A DNA stretch of 60,948 bases, from the NCBI GenBank assembly GCA_031283155.1, contig JAITCI010000075.1, positions 1 to 60,948 of the forward strand, in the 5' to 3' direction. The translations under genes were made by a program, and so were the position numbers. Below are positions 53,560 to 60,948 of the stretch, one piece after another. Numbering within the stretch: position 1 is the first letter of the stretch; every line of letters starts with the position of its first letter. This DNA comes from Spirochaetota bacterium. GTDB taxonomy: Bacteria > Spirochaetota > JAGLSM01 > JAKPMW01. Under the pieces are notes generated by a model. The model searched no databases, was not told where the DNA came from, and saw nothing but the letters and a program-made list of their open reading frames with translations.

Positions 53560-54378
53560 ATGTACAAAATTATTGCCAAACGACCGCTGAACAGCTCCGT
53601 GGTGGAGATGGTTATCGAAGCGCCCTATACGGCGCGGAAATGCGCCCCCGGGCAGTTTATCATTCTGCGCGTCAATGAATCGGGCGAGCGCATTCCGCTG
53701 ACGATTGCCGAATATGACGCTGCAGCGGGTACGGTAAGCATCATTTTTCAGGTCGTGGGCTATTCCACCCGCCTTCTCGCGGAACTCGAGGCCGGCGACG
53801 CCGTGGCGGATTTCGTCGGCCCCCTCGGCCAGGCCGCGCATCTTGAAAAAAAGGCGCGCATTTTGGGTATCGGCGGCGGGGTCGGCGCAGCGCCGCTCTA
53901 TCCGCAGATCCGCGCGCTCTTTGAAATGGGCGTACAGACGGATGTGATCCTCGGCGGACGGATGAAGGAACTCGTGATCCTCGAAGACAAATTCCGCCCC
54001 ATAACCGAGAACCTCTATATCATGACCGACGACGGGAGCTATGGCGAAAAGGGCGTTGTCACCGATAAGTTCAAGAGCCTTGCCGCAGGCGGGGTGCATT
54101 ATGATGAGGTTATCGCGATAGGTCCGCTTATTATGATGAAATTTGTCGTGCTCTGCACAAGGGAACTGAACATCCCGACTATGGTATCGCTGAATCCAAT
54201 CATGGTGGACGGAACAGGGATGTGCGGATGCTGCCGCGTGAGTATATTCGGAAAAACAAAATTTGCCTGCGTTGACGGCCCCGATTTTGACGGTTTTGGC
54301 GTTGATTTTGACGAACTCATGCGCCGCCAGACCATGTATAAGGAAGAAGAGCAGCATATATGCAAAATTGGACTATGA
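53560..54378 (+). CDS. nfnA: NfnA-like NAD(P)H:ferredoxin oxidoreductase flavoprotein subunit
   Basis: The ATG at 53560 is chosen for family length (272 residues); a longer frame begins at 53416. RCAPGQFIILRV-type FAD-binding region and GGGVGAAPLYPQIR at the nucleotide-binding side fit ferredoxin-NADP reductase. C-terminal GMCGCCRVSI and FACVDGPDFDGFGVDF with four Cys bind a [2Fe-2S]. It pairs with NfnB for electron-bifurcating transfer between NAD(P)H and ferredoxin, or acts in sulfide-type reduction. Confidence 0.88.
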   Translation: MYKIIAKRPLNSSVVEMVIEAPYTARKCAPGQFIILRVNESGERIPLTIAEYDAAAGTVSIIFQVVGYSTRLLAELEAGDAVADFVGPLGQAAHLEKKARILGIGGGVGAAPLYPQIRALFEMGVQTDVILGGRMKELVILEDKFRPITENLYIMTDDGSYGEKGVVTDKFKSLAAGGVHYDEVIAIGPLIMMKFVVLCTRELNIPTMVSLNPIMVDGTGMCGCCRVSIFGKTKFACVDGPDFDGFGVDFDELMRRQTMYKEEEQHICKIGL

Positions 54379-54454
54379 CCCGGATGGGAATGTCCCGCGC
54401 GGGCACGGATGCCCAAAAGCGCGGGGCTGTGACCCAAAACGGCAGGGAAAAATT

Positions 54455-55849
54455 ATGGCGAATATGAGTCAGCAAAAGGTTGCGATCCCGGAGCAGGCAC
54501 CCGAGGTACGCAATAAAAATTTCGAGGAAGTCGCGCAGGGCTATACCGCGGATATGGCGCGGGAGGAAGCCGCGCGCTGCCTCGGGTGCAAGGCAAGTCC
54601 ATGTATCGCGGGCTGTCCCGTGAATGTTCCCATTCCGGAATTTATTAAAGAAATCGCCGCAGGCAATTTTGACGAGGCCTACCGCATCCTGACCTCCGAA
54701 AACCGTCTGCCCGCGATCTGCGGGCGCGTATGCCCCCAGGAAACCCAATGCGAAGAACTCTGCCTGCGCGGCAAAAAGGGCGAGCCTGTCGCTATCGGGA
54801 GGCTGGAGCGCTTTGCGGCCGATGAATGGATGCGCGCGCATGAACCTGTCGTCCCCGAGATCCCAAAGAACGGCACAAAAATGGCCGTGGTCGGGAGCGG
54901 CCCGGCCGGAATTACCTGCGCGGGAGAACTCGCCCAGCTTGGTTACTCGGTCACGCTGTTTGAGGCGCTCCATGCCCCGGGCGGGGTGCTGATGTACGGT
55001 ATCCCCGAGTTTCGTCTTCCGAAATCCATTGTGCGGCGCGAGATCGATTCCATCCGCCGGCTTGGGGTAGAGATAATCTGTAATGTGATCGTTGGGCGCT
55101 CCATAACCATCGACGAACTCCTGGCGGAGGGATACGCCGGGGTTTTCGTCGGGAGCGGCGCCGGGCTTCCCTCTTTCCTGAATATTGAAGGAGAAAATCT
55201 GAACGGGGTGTATTCCGCAAACGAATTCCTGACGCGCTCCAATTTAATGCGCGCCTACGAATTTCCGAAAAGCCCCACCCCGCTCCGCGTCGGGAAGCGC
55301 GTGGCCGTGGTTGGCGGCGGGAATGTGGCGATGGACGCGGCGCGCACCGCCAAGCGCCTGGGGGCTGCGGAGGTCTATATAGTGTACCGCCGCAGCGAAA
55401 CCGAGCTGCCCGCGCGCGCCGAGGAGGTGCATCACGCGAAGGAGGAGGGCATTATCTTCAAACTGCTCAATAACCCCGTCGCGATTCACGGTGAAAGCGG
55501 CTGGGTAACAGACATGGAGTGCATGGAGATGACGCTCGGCGAGCCCGACGCCTCGGGGCGGAGACGGCCAATCACGAAAGCGGGGAGCAATTTTACCATC
55601 CCTCTGGATACGGTCGTTATCGCGATAGGCCAAAGCCCGAACCCGCTGATACGCCAGACGACGCCCGGGCTTGCCGTCGAATCCTGGGGTGGAATTATCG
55701 TCAACGAAGAAACGCTCGAGACCTCAAAAAAAGGGGTGTATGCGGGCGGGGACGCGGTTACGGGAGCGGCGACCGTAATCCTTGCCATGGGCGCCGGCAA
55801 AAAAGCGGCGCGCGCGCTGCACACCGCTCGGTTTGCAAAACAGACATGA
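54455..55849 (+). CDS. nfnB: NfnB-like glutamate-synthase-type flavoprotein subunit (GltA family)
   Basis: 464 residues. The N-terminal CLGCKASPCIAGCPV and VCPQETQCEELC carry two [4Fe-4S] clusters. VVGSGPAGITCAGELA and VAVVGGGNVAMDAARTAKR are FAD and NADPH dinucleotide folds. It lies 77 bases after nfnA, as in the usual nfn pair. Annotation as glutamate synthase small subunit is common but the neighbouring gene supports NfnB. The start at 54455 (MANMSQQ) has an AGGGA RBS. Confidence 0.88.
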   Translation: MANMSQQKVAIPEQAPEVRNKNFEEVAQGYTADMAREEAARCLGCKASPCIAGCPVNVPIPEFIKEIAAGNFDEAYRILTSENRLPAICGRVCPQETQCEELCLRGKKGEPVAIGRLERFAADEWMRAHEPVVPEIPKNGTKMAVVGSGPAGITCAGELAQLGYSVTLFEALHAPGGVLMYGIPEFRLPKSIVRREIDSIRRLGVEIICNVIVGRSITIDELLAEGYAGVFVGSGAGLPSFLNIEGENLNGVYSANEFLTRSNLMRAYEFPKSPTPLRVGKRVAVVGGGNVAMDAARTAKRLGAAEVYIVYRRSETELPARAEEVHHAKEEGIIFKLLNNPVAIHGESGWVTDMECMEMTLGEPDASGRRRPITKAGSNFTIPLDTVVIAIGQSPNPLIRQTTPGLAVESWGGIIVNEETLETSKKGVYAGGDAVTGAATVILAMGAGKKAARALHTARFAKQT

Positions 55850-55862
55850 GAGAAGCGACACA

Positions 55863-58505
55863 ATGAAAGAAGCGCAGAAAAAACCAATGAAACCGGTCAA
55901 AGAAAAGGAAGAGTCTTCTCCGCGCAGCGAAGAGGCGATTCTGAAATCCATGACGCGCCTGCTTGTCAAGGCAAGGAGTTTCTCCGTATATACGCTTACA
56001 AAAAACATCAGGAAACTCCTGGCAGACTATTTTATCTGCGATCATATTTTGCTTTTTATCGGCATGGATCATGGCACAAGCCTTATCGAAAGCGCTGATC
56101 TTGCCGGTGCGGATGATCGCAGCGGGGAACTCACCTTCCCTGTTTCAAAAAATTTATTTCCGGTTCTGACTGCGCTTAAAAAACGACCATACGCCTCAGG
56201 TGAACTTCCTCCCGGCCAGAGTGTTCAGGAACACAATTTCCTGAGCCGTTTTATCCAAAAGGAAAAGATCCATATCCTTCCGATTCGCGCAAGCACGGAC
56301 ACTCTCGGAATCATTGTTTTTCATGGTCTTGCCTATTCTCCGGGCATAACTCCGGCGGTTTTATCCACACTCAATGCGCTGATCGCCCGCTGTATCCTCG
56401 CGCAAAAAAGGAAACTATTGAATGCGATGGAGATCGACTTATTCCACGACATTCAGAATTTTTCACCCTATGGCATATTTGTACTCAAACCGGATCACAA
56501 TAATATGGATTTTGCGATCATCCGCGCCAATAAATCAGCGTTCGCGATGCATGGGTATTTGAATGAGGAACTCGAAGGAAGTTCCTTCTCGCGCCTCCAG
56601 AATTTTCTGGAATGGCTCGGAACGCGCGGAAAAATTAACTCTCTCCTGAACAAGCAAATCCAGGTGTTTGACTGCCAGCAGAAAAGAAGGGACGGGAGCT
56701 TCTTCAGGGCGGAACTCAATATCCGCCGCATCAGCATCCGGGGAGAAGCATATATCCTGCTTTCCTGCAGCGACCTCTCCAGAAGAAACGCCGGTATGCT
56801 GCCATACGGTCTGGAAGAGGCAAAATACGCCCTCTCGACTCAGGCAAGCAATGACGGCTATTGGGTCTGGAACCTGCAGACAAAAGTGGTTCACTATTCA
56901 CCGCGCTGGAGCGGAATGCTGGGCTACGAGGCTTGCGAGATACAGGGCGATTTTGATTACTGGGACAGCCTGACCCATTATGAAGATCTCCCGAATGTCA
57001 GAGCCGCGCTTGCGAAACACCTCCAGAATGAATCGGAATCTTTTGAGATAGAATACCGTATCCGGCATCGCGACGGAACCTGGCGCTGGATGCTCTGCCG
57101 CGGATCAACGATTCATGATCAGAACCAGCACACTACCCATATTGCCGGAATACAGGTAGATATTACCAAGCAAAAACAGGCCGAGCTTTCCCTGATTTAT
57201 GGCTCCTCCCATGACTCGATCACAGGGCTTCCGAACCGTATGCTCTTTTCGGAGCGATTGCGCACTTACATCGATACGATGAAAGACGATGGGCAAGCCC
57301 AGTTTGCGGTTTTTTGCGTCAATATTGACCGCTTCAAGCCCATCAGGGATACCTACGGACAAAGCGGCGGCGAGGCACTGTTAAAAGAGATAGCGCTTCG
57401 CCTGAGCCGATGTATCCAAAGCGAGGATATCCTCGCGCGAATCGGCGGGGAAGAATTCGCGATAGCCTCGTTCGGTATACATACCGTCTCGGCAGCGGTC
57501 GAACTTACCTATCAGATCCTGGAATGCACTGCGGCACCCGTAGATATGCAGCGGGACAGTTTCCATCCATCGGTCAGCATTGGTCTGACGATCAGCAACG
57601 CCCAGCATCCGCAATCCGAAGAGGTACTCCTGCGCGATGCCGAGACAGCCATGTACCAGGCAAGAGCGGTGGGCGGCGCGTGCTATGCGGTTTTCAACGA
57701 GGCCATGCATCAGCAAAATATTTCTATTTTGCGAATCGAAGAGGATCTGAAACACGCGATGGAAAATTCGGAGTTCGAGTTGTTTTTCCAGCCGCTGCTT
57801 TCCCTGCACTCGCACACAATCCGGGGCTTTGAGGCCTTAAACCGCTGGCGGCATCCCGCGCGCGGTATCATTTCGCCGGTGGAATATATACCCATTGCGG
57901 AAAAAATGGGGTTGATCCTGGATATCGGAAAATGGACGCTCGATCAGACCTGCGCGCAGCTCGCAAAGTGGCGCGCGCTTGGACACGGGGACGTGTGCAT
58001 AGCCATAAATTTATCAGGCCGGCAAATGGACAGCGAAGACCTGCCTGGACTTGTGAAAGACGCTGTTGAGAAGCAGGGCATCTGCCCCGAGATGCTCGAG
58101 ATAGAGATCACCGAGTCCACCGCCATGAGAGATTTTGAAAAAACAATACGCATACTCGGGCAGCTCAGGGAGATAGGCGTCCGCGTTTCAATCGACGATT
58201 TTGGAACCGGATATTCCTCATTGAGCTACCTGAAACATTTTCCTATCAATACACTCAAAATCGATCAATCCTTTATACGCGACATTCCGAAGGATCCGAA
58301 AAATATATCCATAGTCAACGCCATCATTGCGCTGGCAACCAGCCTGCAGCTTGAGGTCATAGCGGAAGGAGTGGAAACGATTGAGCAGTATACCTTCCTC
58401 GAAAAAACAGGATGCCATTATATACAGGGATATCTTCTCGGCAGACCCGTTGACGTAGAGACCGCGACCAAGCTGCTGATCGAAGGCATCGCCCTGCCAA
58501 GTTAG
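55863..58505 (+). CDS. PAS-PAS-GGDEF-EAL protein, c-di-GMP synthesis and/or hydrolysis
   Basis: 880 residues. An N-terminal GAF-like region (about 60-195), a PAS domain (about 200-310), and a PAS_3 with PAC (EYRIRHRDGTWRWMLCRG, about 330-445) precede a GGDEF (GGEEF at 528-532) and an EAL domain (EAL 657-659). EITESTAM, DDFGTGYSSL and KIDQSFI are intact, so phosphodiesterase activity is likely; the GGEEF could also be active. It is soluble, with no membrane segments. It follows the nfn pair by 13 bases and may be co-transcribed. A second cyclic-di-GMP enzyme is at 19203. Confidence 0.92.
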   Translation: MKEAQKKPMKPVKEKEESSPRSEEAILKSMTRLLVKARSFSVYTLTKNIRKLLADYFICDHILLFIGMDHGTSLIESADLAGADDRSGELTFPVSKNLFPVLTALKKRPYASGELPPGQSVQEHNFLSRFIQKEKIHILPIRASTDTLGIIVFHGLAYSPGITPAVLSTLNALIARCILAQKRKLLNAMEIDLFHDIQNFSPYGIFVLKPDHNNMDFAIIRANKSAFAMHGYLNEELEGSSFSRLQNFLEWLGTRGKINSLLNKQIQVFDCQQKRRDGSFFRAELNIRRISIRGEAYILLSCSDLSRRNAGMLPYGLEEAKYALSTQASNDGYWVWNLQTKVVHYSPRWSGMLGYEACEIQGDFDYWDSLTHYEDLPNVRAALAKHLQNESESFEIEYRIRHRDGTWRWMLCRGSTIHDQNQHTTHIAGIQVDITKQKQAELSLIYGSSHDSITGLPNRMLFSERLRTYIDTMKDDGQAQFAVFCVNIDRFKPIRDTYGQSGGEALLKEIALRLSRCIQSEDILARIGGEEFAIASFGIHTVSAAVELTYQILECTAAPVDMQRDSFHPSVSIGLTISNAQHPQSEEVLLRDAETAMYQARAVGGACYAVFNEAMHQQNISILRIEEDLKHAMENSEFELFFQPLLSLHSHTIRGFEALNRWRHPARGIISPVEYIPIAEKMGLILDIGKWTLDQTCAQLAKWRALGHGDVCIAINLSGRQMDSEDLPGLVKDAVEKQGICPEMLEIEITESTAMRDFEKTIRILGQLREIGVRVSIDDFGTGYSSLSYLKHFPINTLKIDQSFIRDIPKDPKNISIVNAIIALATSLQLEVIAEGVETIEQYTFLEKTGCHYIQGYLLGRPVDVETATKLLIEGIALPS

Positions 58506-58562
58506 CCCTCGCAGAACGGCATCGGGTCAGTACATTGCCCTGCCAGAACAAGAGGAAATGCC

Positions 58563-60197
58563 ATGCCGACAGAAAGGGATTACCGCGAATACAGCATTGA
58601 GTACCCCAGGTATTTTAACTTTGCCTTTGACGTGATGGATCGCCATGCCGGGGAGATCGGGGATCACGTTGCTTTGCATTTTATTGACGAAAATCAAAAT
58701 GAAGAAAAGATCACCTTTCGCGAGATCCGCGTATTGTCGAATCGCATAGCAAATTTTCTACAGAGCATCGGGGTACAGCAGGGTATGCGCGTTCTGATCA
58801 TGCTCCCGCGCGTACCCGCATGGTGGCTCATTATGATCGCGCTCTCCAAACTGGGCGCCGTGGCTGTTCCCGCGACGACGAGCCTGCAGGCAAACGAGAT
58901 AGAGTACCGCATCAGGAACGCGGCCATCGATACGATATTCGTATCGCCCGCCGACGCCGACAAACTGGACGCAATACACGGCACGGATCTCGACGTGAAA
59001 AACCGTATTCTGGTGGGCGGCGAAAGGGAAAACTGGATAAATTTTTGGGACGCAGTGCGCGGGGCTTCCGATGATTTTGCTTCGGGTGCCGCGCGGACGC
59101 CCATCGAAACCCCGATGCTGCTGTATTTCACCTCGGGTACAAGCGGCTATCCCAAAATGGTTCTGCACACTCAGAGTTACGCGCTTGCCCATCGCTCCAC
59201 CACCGAACTCTGGCACGATCTGAAACCCGATGATACGGTCTGGATCATCACCGATACCGGCTGGGCAAAAAACGCCTGGGGCGCGTTATATGGCGCGTGG
59301 TACCTGGGCGCAACGATATTTGTGCATCAGTACGCGCACTTCCGCGCGGAGCGCACCCTCCGGCTGATCGCGGAATGCGGGATTACGGTTTTTTGCGCGC
59401 CGCCCTCCGCCTACCGATTGCTGATCCATGAGGATCTCGGCAAATACGATTTCGGCAAGCTCCGCCGCTGCACAAGCGCGGGCGAAGCGCTCGCTCCGGA
59501 GATCATTGCCCTCTGGAAAGAGAAGAGCGGTCTGGAAATTTACGAGGGGTACGGGCAATCGGAATCCGTTTTATTGGTTGGAAACTTTGCCGGCCTGCCC
59601 CTGCGCCCGGGGTCAATGGGCAAACCATCGCCGCTCTTCAACATAAGCATTCTGGATAACGACTGCAGCGAACTTCCGCCCCATGCCGAAGGGATCATCG
59701 CGGTGCGCACCGAACCAAAGCACCCGGAGGGTCTCTTTACGGGCTACATGAATGACGCCAACCTCAATGCCTCCGTATTCAGGGATGGGTGGTATCTCAC
59801 GGGCGACCGCGCCTATAAGGACGAAGACGGTTACTATTGGTTCATAGGCCGCGCCGACGACGTGATAAAAAGCCTGGGCATCCGCATCGGTCCCTTTGAG
59901 ATTGAGAGCGCGCTTGCCGAGCATGAGGCTGTATCCGAGGCGGCGGTTATAGGGGTCGCCAATCGCATGAAGGGGCAGCACATCAAGGCCTTTATCGTAC
60001 TGAAGCCCGGCTACACGCCGTCGGTAAGCCTCGCGCGGCAGATCCAGAGCTTTGCGCGCGCAGTGCTGTCGTCCTATAAATGCCCAAAGGAAATAGAGTT
60101 TATCGGCGAGCTTCCGAAAACGGTCAATGGCAAACTGCGGCGCCTGGCACTCCGTGAGCGGGAGGCGCATAAGGCCGATCAAAACCCGGCGACGTGA
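58563..60197 (+). CDS. AMP-dependent acyl-CoA synthetase (medium-chain type)
   Basis: 544 residues. YFTSGTSGYPKMV is the P-loop motif, YEGYGQSE the adenylate site, and the GWYLTGDRAYKDEDGYYWFIGRADDVIKSLGIRIGPFEIE segment is the hinge and A8. KTVNGKLRR near the C-terminus has the catalytic Lys. It activates a carboxylic acid as acyl-AMP, then acyl-CoA. The substrate is probably a medium-chain or branched acid, as in ACSM-type enzymes. It lies 57 bases after the PAS-GGDEF-EAL gene and 71 bases before the aldolase. Confidence 0.9.
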   Translation: MPTERDYREYSIEYPRYFNFAFDVMDRHAGEIGDHVALHFIDENQNEEKITFREIRVLSNRIANFLQSIGVQQGMRVLIMLPRVPAWWLIMIALSKLGAVAVPATTSLQANEIEYRIRNAAIDTIFVSPADADKLDAIHGTDLDVKNRILVGGERENWINFWDAVRGASDDFASGAARTPIETPMLLYFTSGTSGYPKMVLHTQSYALAHRSTTELWHDLKPDDTVWIITDTGWAKNAWGALYGAWYLGATIFVHQYAHFRAERTLRLIAECGITVFCAPPSAYRLLIHEDLGKYDFGKLRRCTSAGEALAPEIIALWKEKSGLEIYEGYGQSESVLLVGNFAGLPLRPGSMGKPSPLFNISILDNDCSELPPHAEGIIAVRTEPKHPEGLFTGYMNDANLNASVFRDGWYLTGDRAYKDEDGYYWFIGRADDVIKSLGIRIGPFEIESALAEHEAVSEAAVIGVANRMKGQHIKAFIVLKPGYTPSVSLARQIQSFARAVLSSYKCPKEIEFIGELPKTVNGKLRRLALREREAHKADQNPAT

Positions 60198-60268
60198 CAG
60201 TAAATAACTCTTAACCATCGTGCCCAAACAACCGATATTGAGGATGCAATCCATGTCGGAGGGAAACC

Positions 60269-60948
60269 ATGGAAAAACTTCGCGAGCATCTCGCCTTTCT
60301 GAAGCAAAAACACGCCCTGGTTGGCATCAAATGCGGCACGGAGGTCGAGGCGCAAACCTTCGAAGAGATATGGTTCATGCGCCGCATCACCAGAGGCATT
60401 GTACCCCTTACAGTGAAGATAGCCGGACCGGAAGCCCGGAATGATATCGAATTCATGCTGAGCGCGGGCGTCGACTGTATCCTTGCGCCGATGGTCGAAT
60501 CCGCCTACGGCATGAAGAATTTCGTCTCCACGATGGCCGCCCTGGATCCGAATGGCCGGAGCGAACTCGCGGTCAATATCGAGACCGTCACAGCCTGGCG
60601 CAACCTTGAGGAGATATTTGAGAGTCCGTCCTTTGCCGCGATCAGACAGGTTACGGTAGGCCGCTCCGATCTCTCGGGATCGATGGGGCTGGACGTGGAC
60701 GACGATGAGATCACGCGCATCGCGCGCGCCATCGTGGCGGCGGCGCGAATTCGCGGCAAGAGAACCTCAATAGGCGGCCAGGTGACAACCGAAAACGCCC
60801 CGCTCGTGCAGGAGCGATTGCGCGCGGACACGATCAACACCCGGCATATGGTTGTGGATCTCGCGCCGGTGGGCATTACCGAAAATATCGCCGCCGCGCT
60901 TGGGTGGGAACGGGAGTATTACCTCGAGCTGAACGAGTATTTCCCGAA
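60269..60948 (+). CDS. HpcH/HpaI-type aldolase, 3' end cut by the window
   Basis: GGAGGG precedes the ATG at 60269. The 226 residues seen include GVDCILAPMVESAYGMKNF, AVNIETVTAWRNLEEIF and VTVGRSDLSGSMGL, which fit the class II HpcH/HpaI or CitE-like aldolase barrel with acidic metal ligands. The substrate is probably a 2-keto acid or acyl-CoA ester, but cannot be named. It may be a functional neighbour of the acyl-CoA synthetase upstream. Confidence 0.8.
   Translation, partial: MEKLREHLAFLKQKHALVGIKCGTEVEAQTFEEIWFMRRITRGIVPLTVKIAGPEARNDIEFMLSAGVDCILAPMVESAYGMKNFVSTMAALDPNGRSELAVNIETVTAWRNLEEIFESPSFAAIRQVTVGRSDLSGSMGLDVDDDEITRIARAIVAAARIRGKRTSIGGQVTTENAPLVQERLRADTINTRHMVVDLAPVGITENIAAALGWEREYYLELNEYFP

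Noticed and set aside
53292-53579. Minus-strand open frame of 95 codons
   Set aside because: Composed of repeat hairpins and the leader of nfnA; no RBS.
54455-55849. Glutamate synthase small subunit
   Set aside because: No large subunit gene adjacent; the neighbouring NfnA-like gene makes NfnB the better reading.

Overview
This window most likely comes from a spirochete related to Treponema. The evidence is a complete V-type ATPase operon in the treponemal order E, DUF2764, A, B, D, I, K; a CheW protein; many predicted lipoproteins with the loose spirochetal lipobox; a PreP-type M16 protease; and dense short palindromic intergenic repeats. No rRNA, tRNA or CRISPR array was seen. The window starts in a degenerate gene fragment and ends inside an aldolase gene.

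Layout. Positions 1-725 hold two tandem copies of the C-terminal end of an Rpn-type (PD-(D/E)XK recombination-promoting nuclease) gene, then a duplicated 3' gene end mixed with hairpin repeats. Positions 674-14329, all on the minus strand, form an envelope locus: two giant fibronectin-III lipoproteins (14 and 10 repeats), two paralogous 334-residue lipoproteins, a small lipoprotein, two proteins that look like circularly permuted von Willebrand A (vWA) domains, two outer-membrane barrels and another small lipoprotein. Positions 14495-23145 carry an XRE regulator, nadC, a RelB/DinJ-PIN toxin-antitoxin pair, an Rrf2-nifS-nifU iron-sulfur operon, a membrane diguanylate cyclase, and an AT-rich SF1 helicase with a C-terminal nuclease domain. 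Positions 23244-35538 carry uvrB, a lipoprotein, valS, a lipoprotein of the cholesterol-dependent cytolysin superfamily, an ABC-2 exporter, an MFS transporter, a TPR protein and a DNase-I-fold lipoprotein. Positions 35616-43191 hold the V-ATPase operon, divergent from cheW. Positions 44033-53063 (minus strand) hold a cation/H+ antiporter, the M16 protease, an Arg/Gly-rich disordered protein, an endonuclease-I lipoprotein, a barrel and an Ig-like lipoprotein. Positions 53560-60948 (plus strand) hold NfnAB, a PAS-GGDEF-EAL protein, an acyl-CoA synthetase and a truncated HpcH/HpaI-type aldolase.

How the genes fit together. The core metabolism fits an anaerobic or microaerophilic spirochete: V-ATPase, an NAD(P)H:ferredoxin-type flavoprotein pair, and Fe-S assembly under an Rrf2 sensor. 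About a quarter of the window encodes exported proteins of poorly known function. The observations most worth following are the cytolysin-like lipoprotein at 28937-30598, which keeps the pore-forming core but shows no recognisable cholesterol-binding C-terminus, and the vWA pair, where the DxSxS-bearing first strand and helix sit at the C-terminus instead of the N-terminus.
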